In this document: positions 15,323 through 22,974 of the stretch, in pieces
Numbering within the stretch: the stretch's first letter is position 1
Layout of the letters: every line of letters starts with the position of its first letter
NCBI RefSeq assembly: GCF_001431465.1
Contig: NZ_LDJJ01000050.1
Coordinates: 1-32,922, forward strand
Source: Stenotrophomonas terrae
Lineage (GTDB): Bacteria > Pseudomonadota > Gammaproteobacteria > Xanthomonadales > Xanthomonadaceae
Direction: 5' to 3'
Length of the DNA stretch: 32,922 nt
Translations under genes and position numbers: made by a program
The notes under the pieces: generated by a model
Told to the model about the DNA's origin: nothing
The model's input: the letters and a program-made list of their open reading frames with translations, nothing else
The model's database searches: none

Positions 15323-15489
15323 GCCTGCATGCTGCTGGGCGCAGGCGCCAGCGGCAAGGGGGCGGCGGCAGAAAGTGACTTCCGGCAGGGTCGATCGGTG
15401 ACTGGCGCGACTGCCGTGGGCGCAGTGGCTCACGCACGCTGTGCACAGGCCATCGCATTCCGCCGGCCGCCACTGAAGAGAGCACCGTC

Positions 15490-16209
15490 ATGCCCGGATA
15501 TTCCCTGATCGTCGCGCTGCATGTACTGGCCGGCGTGGTGGCGCTGATCAGTTTCTGGTCGGCGGCGCTGATGAAGAAGGGCTCGCCGCGGCATCGTGCG
15601 GTGGGCAAGGTGTATCTGCTGGCGATGGCCAGCATTGTGGCCAGCTCGGTGCCGATCACGATCCAGTTCGCCTTTTTCCGCCAACAGCCGTTGACGGCCC
15701 TGTTCCTGGCCTACCTGATGGTGATCACCGGCAATGCCACCTGGTTGGCCTGGCGTGCGGTCACCGACAAGCGCGACTGGAAGAAGCTGGTGGCGCGGCC
15801 GGGCTGGCATCTGGCGTTGTGGCCGATGGTGGTGCTGGCGCTGGCCGTGGTGGCCACCGGCGTACAGCATCGGCAGGTGTTGTTCTTCGGCTTCTCGGCG
15901 ATCGGTTTGTGGGCCGGTTGGCGCATGCTGAAGTTCGCCCGGCGTGGCCCGGCGCGGCCGGACTGGGCCTTTCGCCAGCACTACCAGTCGATGCTGGGCG
16001 CCGGTATTGCCACCCATGTGGCTTTCCTGGGCATCGGTATGCGCCCGGTGTGGCAGTGGCTGCTTAGCCACACCACCGTGCCGGCGCTGCTGATCGAGCT
16101 GTTTCCATGGGCGGCGCCGCTGGTGGTGGCATTGATTGCCGCGGCTTGGTTGAACCGCAAATACGGCGGCCGGCGGGTGGCCAGGGTGGCTCCGGTCAAG
16201 GCTCAGTGA
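15490..16209 (+). CDS. DUF2306-like multi-pass inner-membrane protein
   Basis: 239 aa with about seven hydrophobic helices (roughly 5-25, 40-60, 66-85, 105-124, 129-147, 166-185, 196-222). The N-terminal ALHVLAGVVALISFWSAAL followed by KGSPRHRAVGKVYL is the pattern of DUF2306, a predicted membrane family that may bind haem through such His residues, though this is not established. Start ATG 15490 follows GAAGAGAG (15475-15482). It is divergent from the kinase-regulator pair, which makes it a likely target. A perfect 13-bp inverted repeat downstream should end transcription. Substrate unknown. Confidence 0.8.
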   Translation: MPGYSLIVALHVLAGVVALISFWSAALMKKGSPRHRAVGKVYLLAMASIVASSVPITIQFAFFRQQPLTALFLAYLMVITGNATWLAWRAVTDKRDWKKLVARPGWHLALWPMVVLALAVVATGVQHRQVLFFGFSAIGLWAGWRMLKFARRGPARPDWAFRQHYQSMLGAGIATHVAFLGIGMRPVWQWLLSHTTVPALLIELFPWAAPLVVALIAAAWLNRKYGGRRVARVAPVKAQ

Positions 16210-16232
16210 GTTGCAGGTGTGGTGTTTGAGAG

Positions 16233-16262
16233 TCCCGGGTGCGCTTCGCTTACCCGGGCTAC
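16233..16262. repeat. CCCGGG-type palindromic repeat
   Basis: CCCGGGT (16234-16240) and ACCCGGG (16252-16258) bracket GCGCTTCGCTT, and the element ends in GGGCTAC, which is GTAGCCC on the other strand. A near-identical copy occurs at 32680-32709 in the opposite orientation. Confidence 0.8.
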
Positions 16263-16291
16263 GGGGACCGGCGGTTGCGTGGTACCTGCAT

Positions 16292-16319
16292 GAAGAAGCC
16301 GCCCTTGGGCGGCTTCTTC
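16292..16319. terminator. Bidirectional terminator between the DUF2306-like gene and phhA
   Basis: Perfect 13-bp arms GAAGAAGCCGCCC (16292-16304) and GGGCGGCTTCTTC (16307-16319) with only TT between. The symmetric GAAGAA/TTCTTC ends provide U-rich tails on both strands, and both flanking genes converge on it. Confidence 0.85.
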
Positions 16320-16339
16320 GTTGCGATGATGGGGCTGGC

Positions 16340-17230
16340 TTAGACGTCGCCGCCGTCGGCCCAGCCTTCGCCGCTGCCGCGCTGGAATACCGTGTCACCT
16401 GCCTGCACCTCGCCGGCCGGCAGATGTTCGGCATCGGCCAGACGTGCGTAGATCGGGGTGAAATCCGGTTCGGTTGCGGCCATCAGCTGCTCGAAGCCGT
16501 CGATGACGAAGTAGCTCTTCTGGAAGGTGTCGATGCGGTAGCGGGTGCGCATGATTCGCTCCAGATCGAAGCCAATGCGGTTGGGTGCCGCCGATTCCAG
16601 CGAGTACAGCGATTCACCCTTGGACGAGACGATGCCGGCGCCGTAGATGCGCAGGCCCTCGGCGGTGTTGATCAGGCCGAACTCCACCGTGTACCAGTAC
16701 AGGCGGGTCAGGTTCTGCAGCGCGTCCGGGCCGATGGCATGCGCCTTGACCCCGCCACGGCCATAGGCGGCCATGTAGTCGGCGAACACCGGGTTCATCA
16801 GCAGCGGCACGTGGCCGAACAGGTCATGGAACAGGTCGGGTTCGGCGATGTAGTCGATCTGCTCCGGGCGGCGGATCCACCAGGTCACCGGGAAGCGGCG
16901 GTTGGCCAGGTGATCGAAGAAATCGAGCTCCGGCAACAGGCCTTCCACGCCCACCAGGGTCCAACCGGTGGCCGCGCCCAGTACTTCATTGAGCTGATCG
17001 AAGCGCGGAATCATGTGTTCGCTCATGCCCATCTCGTCCTGGGCGTCGAGGAACTCCTGGCAGGCGCGGCCGACCAGCAGTTCGCGCTGGCGCTGGTACA
17101 GCGTGCTCCAGGTGGCGTGGTCGTCGGCGCTGTAGTTGTCCCAAGGCTGCTCCACCACGGCGGTGGTATAGACCGGCACGTAACCCTTGTCGGTCTGTTG
17201 GTGTTCGACGCGGCGCGGGTTGGCTTCCAT
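16340..17230 (-). CDS. phhA: Phenylalanine 4-monooxygenase
   Basis: 296 aa, in the normal range for bacterial enzymes, with only the catalytic domain. The iron ligands are His135 and His140 in PDLFHDLFGHVPLL, and Glu183 in RLYWYTVEFGL. YVPVYTTAVVEQPWDNYSAD and DGFEQLMAATEPDF are further family hallmarks. It hydroxylates phenylalanine to tyrosine using tetrahydropterin and O2, feeding tyrosine breakdown or pyomelanin-type pigments. No pterin carbinolamine dehydratase (phhB) gene is adjacent. ATG 17230 has AGGAG (17239-17243 on the minus strand) 8 nt upstream, which fixes the start. It is divergent from the Lrp-type regulator. Confidence 0.96.
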   Translation of the reverse strand: MEANPRRVEHQQTDKGYVPVYTTAVVEQPWDNYSADDHATWSTLYQRQRELLVGRACQEFLDAQDEMGMSEHMIPRFDQLNEVLGAATGWTLVGVEGLLPELDFFDHLANRRFPVTWWIRRPEQIDYIAEPDLFHDLFGHVPLLMNPVFADYMAAYGRGGVKAHAIGPDALQNLTRLYWYTVEFGLINTAEGLRIYGAGIVSSKGESLYSLESAAPNRIGFDLERIMRTRYRIDTFQKSYFVIDGFEQLMAATEPDFTPIYARLADAEHLPAGEVQAGDTVFQRGSGEGWADGGDV

Positions 17231-17318
17231 GGCGGCAGCTCCTGAAGGGAATAGATAAGCGCATGGTAGAAAGCCTGCCGCGCAACAGGTGTGCGTAATT
17301 GCGCAGTGGGCGGCTTCT

Positions 17319-17337
17319 GACGCAATATTGTTGCGTC
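17319..17337. promoter_or_regulatory. Inverted repeat in the phhA/Lrp divergent promoter, probable Lrp operator
   Basis: Perfect arms GACGCAA (17319-17325) and TTGCGTC (17331-17337) with spacer TATTG, 25 bp before the regulator start. Further GCGCAA/TTGCGC-like half-sites lie at 17279-17285 and 17293-17304 towards phhA, giving the multi-site layout usual for Lrp/AsnC proteins. Confidence 0.6.
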
Positions 17338-17362
17338 CATTCAATGCTGCGGAGCAACAAAA

Positions 17363-17845
17363 ATGGCTTCGGTGAACCTTGACCGCACGGATCTGCGGCT
17401 TCTTGTCGAAATACAGCAGCATGGCCGTGCCACCAACGCGGAATTGGCGGCGCGGGTGAATCTGTCACCGTCGGCCTGCCTGCGGCGGGTGCAGCGGCTG
17501 GAAACGGAAGGGGTGATTGCCGGTTATGGCGCACGCCTGGAGCCGCGCGCGATCGGGCTGGGCCTGCAGGCCTTCGTCCGCGTGCAGCTGTCCAAGCACG
17601 GGCAGGCAGCGATCGATCATTTCGTGCAGGCGGTGCAGCTATGGGATGAGGTGGTGGCCTGCCATGCGCTCACCGGCGACATGGACTACCTGCTGCAGGT
17701 CTATGTGCGCGACCTGGACCACTTCTCGGAATTCCTGCTGGACAAGCTGCTCAATGCGGCCGGCGTGGCCGACGTCAATTCCAGCTTCGTGCTGCGCACG
17801 GTGAAGGAGTTCCGCGCGCTGCCACTGTCGCAGCTGGGGCGGTGA
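17363..17845 (+). CDS. Lrp/AsnC-family regulator, probable regulator of phhA
   Basis: 160 aa. N-terminal HTH 1-60 (DLRLLVEIQQHGRATNAELA, then LSPSACLRRVQRLETEGVI) and RAM ligand domain about 68-150 (LQAFVRVQLSKHG, then CHALTGDMDYLLQVYVRDLDH). The ALTGDMDYLL segment is the effector-binding loop of the family. GGAG lies 9 nt before ATG 17363. Being divergent from phhA with dyads between them, it is likely an aromatic-amino-acid-responsive regulator of phhA. Confidence 0.94.
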   Translation: MASVNLDRTDLRLLVEIQQHGRATNAELAARVNLSPSACLRRVQRLETEGVIAGYGARLEPRAIGLGLQAFVRVQLSKHGQAAIDHFVQAVQLWDEVVACHALTGDMDYLLQVYVRDLDHFSEFLLDKLLNAAGVADVNSSFVLRTVKEFRALPLSQLGR

Positions 17846-17869
17846 AGAAGGGTCGGTATTGCAGCTTTC

Positions 17870-17988
17870 AAGCCCCTCTCCCGCACGCGGGGTGAGAGGG
17901 GCAGCTTGCGAACCATTGGTTCGCTGCCCATCGAACGCCCTTGCGCTGGCGTAAGGGCCGGGGCGCGGAGCGGGGGTTGGGGTGAGGG
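17870..17988. repeat. Composite palindromic intergenic repeat, copy 2
   Basis: Inverted copy of the element at 1-110, here complete. It contains CCCCTCTC...GAGAGGGG around GCGGG, a GCGAACC-ATT-GGTTCGC hairpin (17908-17924), CCCTTGCGCTGGCGTAAGGG and CGCGGAGCGGGGGTTGGGG. It starts 24 bp after the Lrp gene's stop and may act as its terminator. Confidence 0.85.
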
Positions 17989-18004
17989 CGCTCTATGCTT
18001 CAGG

Positions 18005-18081
18005 TTGTGGGAGCGGCGTAAGCCGCGAAGCTGACAATCTGAAACGCAATCGGCTTCGCGGCTTACGCCACTCCCACAAAA
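18005..18081. repeat. REP doublet (GGGAGCGGC type)
   Basis: Inverted elements at 18005-18032 and 18051-18081 with only 18 bp between, 30 bp before the end of the patatin gene. One base of the right copy (CCACTCCC) departs from the consensus. Confidence 0.88.
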
Positions 18082-18110
18082 CTACAAAGCTGCAGCCCCG
18101 CCGTTGATCA

Positions 18111-19145
18111 TCAGCGCGCCGGTGCGCTGCAGTTCTTCTCGACACCGCGCAGCTTCTCGATGCGGCTGCGGCTGTCCTGGCAGCGCTGGTGCGCTTCTGC
18201 CTGCACGGCGGCGGCACGCGCATCGGCGTTGCGTGCGGTGGCAACACGCGCCTGCTGCAGGCGGGCGATGCCGGCGCGGATCTGCGGCATGGCTGCCATC
18301 GCTGCCTTCTCGCCTTCCAGAATGGCGCGGCCGCGCTGTTCGAAATCGGCTGCGCCGATGTCCAGCACCGCCGGCCGGATCACCACGTCGGCGCGCGCCA
18401 GTTCCTGCTCGCCCAGGCGCTGGCCCATGATGGTGATCGACTGGCCCACCGCACCGAGCAGGCCGGTCGGGCGTTGGCCGGTGGCGCGGCTGGAGATATC
18501 CACCGCGATCACGAACTCGGCACCCAGCTGCTTGGCCGCATCCACCGGCACCGGGCTGACCACGCCGCCGTCGACATAACTCTTGCCACCGATGATCACC
18601 GGCTCGAACACGCCGGGGATGGAGCTGGAGGCGCGTACCGCCTGGCCGACATTGCCGCGCACGAACACCGCGCGCTCGCCGGTCTCCAGCTGGGTGGCGA
18701 CCGCAGCGAACGGCTTCTCCAGTTGCTCGGCGCGCTTGTTGCCGACCTGTGCATTAACGTAGTCCTGCAGCTTCTGGCCCTGCACCAGGCCGCCGGAGAA
18801 CAGGCGGATATCGCGGATGCTGGCTTCATCCAGCGCCACCGCCTTCTGCTGCATCTGGAAGGCGTTCATGCCGCTGGCATACAAAGCGCCAACCACGCTG
18901 CCGGCACTGGTGCCGGACACCACCACCGGCTCGAAGCCATTGGCTTCCAGCATCTTGATCACGCCGATATGCGCAAAGCCCTTGGCCGCGCCACCGCCCA
19001 GCGCCACACCGATCTTGACCGGCCGCACAGGCGTGGTCGGCTGCACCGCAGCCGGCGGGGTGGGCTTGGTGTTCTCGCCGCCACAGGCTGCCAGCAGGCC
19101 AAACAGGGAGAGGGACAGCAGCAGACGGGCGTTGCGCGCTTTCAT
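18111..19145 (-). CDS. Patatin-like phospholipase lipoprotein
   Basis: 344 aa. Residues 1-21 form a lipoprotein signal with lipobox LLAAC (Cys21). The patatin domain (43-215) has the oxyanion loop GGGAAKGFAHIG (50-61), nucleophile Ser80 in GTSAG, and Asp192 in DGG, completing the Ser-Asp dyad. The C-terminal 100 residues are Ala/Arg/Glu-rich helix with a final CysSer segment, perhaps a coiled coil (QARVATARNADARAAAVQAE). Patatin lipases of the RssA/YchK type are cytosolic; a lipid-anchored form should face the periplasm or outer membrane and act on phospholipids. No strong ribosome site precedes 19145, which is chosen for the signal. Confidence 0.9.
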   Translation of the reverse strand: MKARNARLLLSLSLFGLLAACGGENTKPTPPAAVQPTTPVRPVKIGVALGGGAAKGFAHIGVIKMLEANGFEPVVVSGTSAGSVVGALYASGMNAFQMQQKAVALDEASIRDIRLFSGGLVQGQKLQDYVNAQVGNKRAEQLEKPFAAVATQLETGERAVFVRGNVGQAVRASSSIPGVFEPVIIGGKSYVDGGVVSPVPVDAAKQLGAEFVIAVDISSRATGQRPTGLLGAVGQSITIMGQRLGEQELARADVVIRPAVLDIGAADFEQRGRAILEGEKAAMAAMPQIRAGIARLQQARVATARNADARAAAVQAEAHQRCQDSRSRIEKLRGVEKNCSAPAR

Positions 19146-19272
19146 GATGAACAGGGGGCGTTGGAAAGGGCGCCAGCATAGCGCTTTGCGTCGGGAGGGC
19201 GCGTGGCAGCAAGCGAGCTGTTTAGGAGCGATTCGCGCCTGCGCGGAAATGACAAGCCGAGGGGCCGGAGCC

Positions 19273-19298
19273 AAAGCCCAAGTTTTACGCTGGGCTTT
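19273..19298 (-). terminator. Probable terminator of the GYF-AIM24 gene
   Basis: Perfect arms AAAGCCCA (19273-19280) and TGGGCTTT (19291-19298) around a 10-nt loop, 15 bp past the stop. The TTT is within the stem on the transcribed strand. Between here and the patatin start (19146-19272) I see only a degenerate TTCGCGCCTGCGCGGAAATG repeat near 19230. Confidence 0.5.
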
Positions 19299-19313
19299 GC
19301 CTGCAGGCAGCAA

Positions 19314-20327
19314 TCAGAACTTGTTGTCACCATCCAGCAAACGCCCCAGCCCGCCCAATACCGAGCCCTCGCCGCGGTTTTGGCCGCCGCCCTGCGGTGC
19401 GGCGGCATACATGCGGCCGGCCAGGCGCGAGAAAGGCAGTGATTGCAGCCAGACCTTGCCGGGGCCGGTCAGCGTTGCCAGGAACACGCCTTCGCCACCG
19501 AAGAACATGCTCTTCAGGCCGGCCACGCGGCGCACGTCCATGTCCACGCTGGCGTGGTAGGCCACCACGCAGCCGGTATCCACGTCGATGCGTTCGCCCG
19601 CTAGCAGCTCGCGTTCGACCACGCAGCCGCCGGCATGCACGAACACCCAGCCGTCGCCTTCGAGCTTCTGCATGATGAAACCCTCACCGCCAAACAGGCC
19701 GGTCATCACCTTGCGCTGCAGGTGCACGCCCACCTGTACGCCGCGCGCGCCGGCCAGGAAGCTGTCCTTCTGGCAGATCAGCTTGCCGCCGTGCTGGTCC
19801 AGCTTCATCGGCAGCACCGTGCCGGGGTAGGGCGCAGCGAAGGCGACCTTGGCCTTGCCGTTGCCGGTATGGGTGAACAAGGTGGCGAACAGGCTTTCGC
19901 CGGTGATCACCCGCTTGCCGGCCGACATCAGCTTGTCCATGAAGCCGCCGCCCTGGCCCTCGTGGCGGCCATCACCGAACACGGTGTCCATCTGCACGGA
20001 CGAATCCTTGAACATCAGCGCGCCGGCCTCGGCAATCGCGCTTTCGCCCGGGTCCAGTTCGATTTCCACGAACTGCATCTCATGCCCGATGATGCGGAAA
20101 TCGATATCGTCAGCCTGGTTGCGGTTGCCAGCCACCGGCGGCGGCATCGGCGGTGGGCTGGTCTGGCCACCGAACTCGGCGATTTCGGTGACCGCCTGCC
20201 AGCCCTGCATGCCCTCGCGCCACGCCAAGGCCTGGCGGCTGCCCTGGGCAAAGCGGCGCGCGGCCTCGTCGTCCAAGGGGCCAACGCGGTCGGCCTGGCC
20301 GGGAATATGGAAATACCATTGGGTCAT
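19314..20327 (-). CDS. AIM24-family protein with N-terminal GYF_2 (DUF4339) domain
   Basis: 337 aa, no signal peptide. Residues 1-52 are a GYF_2/DUF4339 domain (QWYFHIPGQADRVGPLDDEA, then AWREGMQGWQAV), followed by a Pro-rich linker (57-68). The AIM24/TIGR00266-type beta-helical domain runs about 77-300, with FVEIELDPGESAIAEAGALM, GGEGFIMQKLEGDGWVFVHA and FFGGEGVFLATLTGPGKVWL. The Gly-rich tail ends GGLGRLLDGDNKF. Bacterial AIM24 proteins have no firm function; a membrane-associated scaffold role is often supposed. Its start is divergent from the TonB-dependent receptor (169 bp). The GYF domain normally binds proline-rich peptides. Confidence 0.9.
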   Translation of the reverse strand: MTQWYFHIPGQADRVGPLDDEAARRFAQGSRQALAWREGMQGWQAVTEIAEFGGQTSPPPMPPPVAGNRNQADDIDFRIIGHEMQFVEIELDPGESAIAEAGALMFKDSSVQMDTVFGDGRHEGQGGGFMDKLMSAGKRVITGESLFATLFTHTGNGKAKVAFAAPYPGTVLPMKLDQHGGKLICQKDSFLAGARGVQVGVHLQRKVMTGLFGGEGFIMQKLEGDGWVFVHAGGCVVERELLAGERIDVDTGCVVAYHASVDMDVRRVAGLKSMFFGGEGVFLATLTGPGKVWLQSLPFSRLAGRMYAAAPQGGGQNRGEGSVLGGLGRLLDGDNKF

Positions 20328-20496
20328 GGCGGTGTGCCTGGGCGGAAAGGAAGCCAAGTCTATGCGGCGGAACTGCGTCACACCCCTGACAGTCGTCATG
20401 CTGATGAATACCTGAACGATTGCGATACGAATGCTGTACTGCAACAATTCCTTGCTAGGCGCAGTTCCCATTTCTCCTCAACAGGCCCGTCTCGCC

Positions 20497-22827
20497 ATGT
20501 CCCCGACCCGTACCGCTCGCCGCCGCTTGCCGGCAGCGCATCCGCTGTTCGTCGCCGTTCTTGCCGTATTGCCCTTCACCGCTGCAGCGCAGGACGCGAC
20601 CACCGCCCAGAAGGAAGCATCCACGCTGGATGCGGTAAAGGTGACGGCGGCGCGCAAAGTCGAAAACATCCAGGACGTGCCGGTTTCGATCAGCACTGTC
20701 AGCGGCGAGAAGCTCGACGCGCTGGCCTCCGGTGGTACCGATGTGCGTTACCTGTCCGGCCGCGTGCCGAGCCTGAACATCGAATCCTCGTTCGGCCGAG
20801 CCTTCCCGCGCTTCTACATCCGCGGCTACGGCAACACCGATTTCCGTCTCAACACTTCGCAGCCGGTATCGCTGGTGTATGACGACATCGTGCAGGAAAA
20901 CCCGATCCTGAAGGGCTTCCCGATCTTCGACGTGGAGCAGGTGGAAGTGCTGCGTGGCCCGCAGGGCTCGCTGTTCGGCCGCAACACCCCGGCCGGCGTG
21001 GTCAAGTTCGACTCGGTGCGTCCGTCGCAGGAGTTCGAAGGCTATGGCAAGGTCGGCTACGGCAGCGACAACCTGTGGAACGTGGAAGCAGCCGTTGGCG
21101 GCGCATTGAGCGCACGCTGGTCGGCCCGTGTGTCGGCCCTGTACCAGCGCCGCGACGACTGGGTGAAGAACACCGGCCCGGGCCCGAACGACGGCCTGGA
21201 AGGCTATGACGAGTCGGCCGTGCGTGCGCAGTTCCTGTACGAGGGCGACACCTTCGAGGCCCTGCTGGGTGCGCACAAGCGCCACCTCAACGGCACCGCG
21301 CGCCTGTTCCGCGGCAATATCTTCAAGAAGGGCAGCAACGATTTCGTGCCCGGCTTCGACGAAAACAAGGTATCGATCGACGGCCTCAACCACTCCGAGT
21401 TGGACAGCAGCGGCGCCAACGCACGCCTGAGCTGGGACCTGGGCAACTTCAAGCTGTCGTCCATCACCGGTTACGAAACCGTGGACACCTTCAGCGTCGG
21501 CGATATCGACGGTACCTCGGGTCCGTACTTCACCGCGGATGTGCCATTCGCATCGGAAACCGCCGATGGCATTCCCAGCCACTCGCAGTGGACCCAGGAA
21601 CTGCGTCTTGAATCGCAGAACGAAGGCCCGTTGAACTGGCAGACCGGCCTGTTCTACTTCAAGGAAGATTACGACGTCGACAGCGTCAGCTACGACACCA
21701 CCAATGGCAGCAAGCAGGACGGCTTCCAGCGCATCAACCAGACCAATGATGCCTGGGCGGTGTTCGGCGGCCTGACCTTCCAGGCGACCGACAAGCTGGA
21801 ACTGCGTGCCGGTGCGCGCTACACCATCGACAAGAAGGATCTGACGGTCAAGGACTACTGGAACACCGGTTTCTCGCCGTGCATCGCGCCAACCCTGACC
21901 AATCCGCCGGGCATTGCCAAGTGCGACCTGGCCGGTCTGCTCGCCGCGCAGCAGGCAGCCTTCGCCGCCGGCGATGCGGTTGATCCGTACCTGTCGGCAT
22001 CGACCAAGGACAAGAAGTTCAACTGGGACTTCTCGGCCACCTATGCCGTCAATGACACCGTCAATGTCTATGGCCGCGTCGCCACCGGTTTCCGCGGCAG
22101 CTCGATCCAGTCGGCCGGTGCCTTCAACGAAAAGACCGTGGCCGATCCGGAAACCGTGTTGTCGTTTGAAGCCGGCGTAAAGGCCGACTTCTGGGACAAC
22201 CGTGCGCGCTTGAACGCCAGCGTCTACCACTACCGGGTCAAGGACCAGCAGCTCACCGCCGTCGGTGGTTCCACCGGCAACGCCAACATCCTGCTCAATG
22301 CCGACAAGAGCGTGGGCAAGGGCTTCGAGCTGGATCTGCAGGCCTACCTGACCGACAACCTGCTGGTCACCCTGGGCAGTGGCTACAACCACACCGAGAT
22401 CAAGGACGCCGACCTGAGCGTGGCCGGCTGCTTCTCCTGCACCGTGACCAATCCGCTGGATGCCAATGGCAAGGTGCTGATCAACGGCAACTCGCTGCCG
22501 CAGGCACCGGAGTGGACCCATAACATGACCGCGCGCTGGTCGCTGCCGCTGGCCGATGGCACCCAGCTCTACGTGTTCACCGACTGGGCCTACCGCAGTG
22601 AAGTGAATTTCTTCCTGTACCAGTCCAAGGAATTCACCGGCAAGTCGCTGCTGGAAGGCGGCCTGCGCGTGGGTTACCAGTGGAACGACGGTGACTACGA
22701 CGTGGCCCTGTACGGCCGCAACATCACCAACCAGATCCGCGCCACCGGCGGCATCGACTTCAACAACCTCACCGGCTTCATCAACGAGCCGCGCCTGTGG
22801 GGTGTGGAGTTCAAGACCCGCTTCTAA
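20497..22827 (+). CDS. TonB-dependent outer-membrane receptor
   Basis: 776 aa. Signal peptide 1-31 (ends FTAAA), then a TonB-box-like LDAVKVTA (about 44-51). The plug runs about 58-175, with DVPVSISTVSGEKLDALASG and QVEVLRGPQGSLFGRNTPAG, followed by the 22-strand barrel ending with WGVEFKTRF (terminal Phe). Two Cys pairs, CIAPTLTNPPGIAKC and CFSC, may close extracellular loops. It takes up an unidentified ligand using TonB energy. The plug is like the receptors often annotated as pesticin/iron-complex type, but I see no Fur box, no siderophore genes and no polysaccharide utilisation genes beside it. ATG 20497 gives the signal peptide directly. A strong terminator follows. Confidence 0.94.
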   Translation: MSPTRTARRRLPAAHPLFVAVLAVLPFTAAAQDATTAQKEASTLDAVKVTAARKVENIQDVPVSISTVSGEKLDALASGGTDVRYLSGRVPSLNIESSFGRAFPRFYIRGYGNTDFRLNTSQPVSLVYDDIVQENPILKGFPIFDVEQVEVLRGPQGSLFGRNTPAGVVKFDSVRPSQEFEGYGKVGYGSDNLWNVEAAVGGALSARWSARVSALYQRRDDWVKNTGPGPNDGLEGYDESAVRAQFLYEGDTFEALLGAHKRHLNGTARLFRGNIFKKGSNDFVPGFDENKVSIDGLNHSELDSSGANARLSWDLGNFKLSSITGYETVDTFSVGDIDGTSGPYFTADVPFASETADGIPSHSQWTQELRLESQNEGPLNWQTGLFYFKEDYDVDSVSYDTTNGSKQDGFQRINQTNDAWAVFGGLTFQATDKLELRAGARYTIDKKDLTVKDYWNTGFSPCIAPTLTNPPGIAKCDLAGLLAAQQAAFAAGDAVDPYLSASTKDKKFNWDFSATYAVNDTVNVYGRVATGFRGSSIQSAGAFNEKTVADPETVLSFEAGVKADFWDNRARLNASVYHYRVKDQQLTAVGGSTGNANILLNADKSVGKGFELDLQAYLTDNLLVTLGSGYNHTEIKDADLSVAGCFSCTVTNPLDANGKVLINGNSLPQAPEWTHNMTARWSLPLADGTQLYVFTDWAYRSEVNFFLYQSKEFTGKSLLEGGLRVGYQWNDGDYDVALYGRNITNQIRATGGIDFNNLTGFINEPRLWGVEFKTRF

Positions 22828-22849
22828 GCGTTGGTTGTGTGAGTTGAAC

Positions 22850-22885
22850 GAAGAAGGCGCGGAGCAATCCGCGCCTTCTTCTTTT
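22850..22885 (+). terminator. Rho-independent terminator of the TonB-receptor gene
   Basis: Perfect 14-bp arms GAAGAAGGCGCGGA (22850-22863) and TCCGCGCCTTCTTC (22868-22881), GNRA-type loop GCAA, then TTTT. It lies 22 bp after the stop. Confidence 0.94.
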
Positions 22886-22887
22886 CT

Positions 22888-22959
22888 GTAGTGCCGAGCC
22901 ATGCTCGGCAAGGGGCGTTACCGGTGAAGCCCCTGCCGAGCATGGCTCGGCACTACAGG
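22888..22959. repeat. SMAG doublet
   Basis: Inverted SMAG elements, left 22888-22915 and right 22930-22959, both with core GCCGAGC-CAT-GCTCGGC and GTAG at the outer ends. Packed between the terminator and the end of the chitinase gene. Confidence 0.93.
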
Positions 22960-22974
22960 ATCTACGCGCGGTGT

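Noticed and set aside
20328..20496. Fur box in front of the TonB-dependent receptor
   Set aside because: No GATAATGATAATC-like sequence could be found in the 169-bp divergent gap, so iron regulation is not supported.
20455..22911. Very long open frame (about 818 codons) antisense to the TonB-receptor gene
   Set aside because: It mirrors the codon pattern of a high-GC gene, has no domain signature or export signal, and runs through the terminator and a SMAG element.
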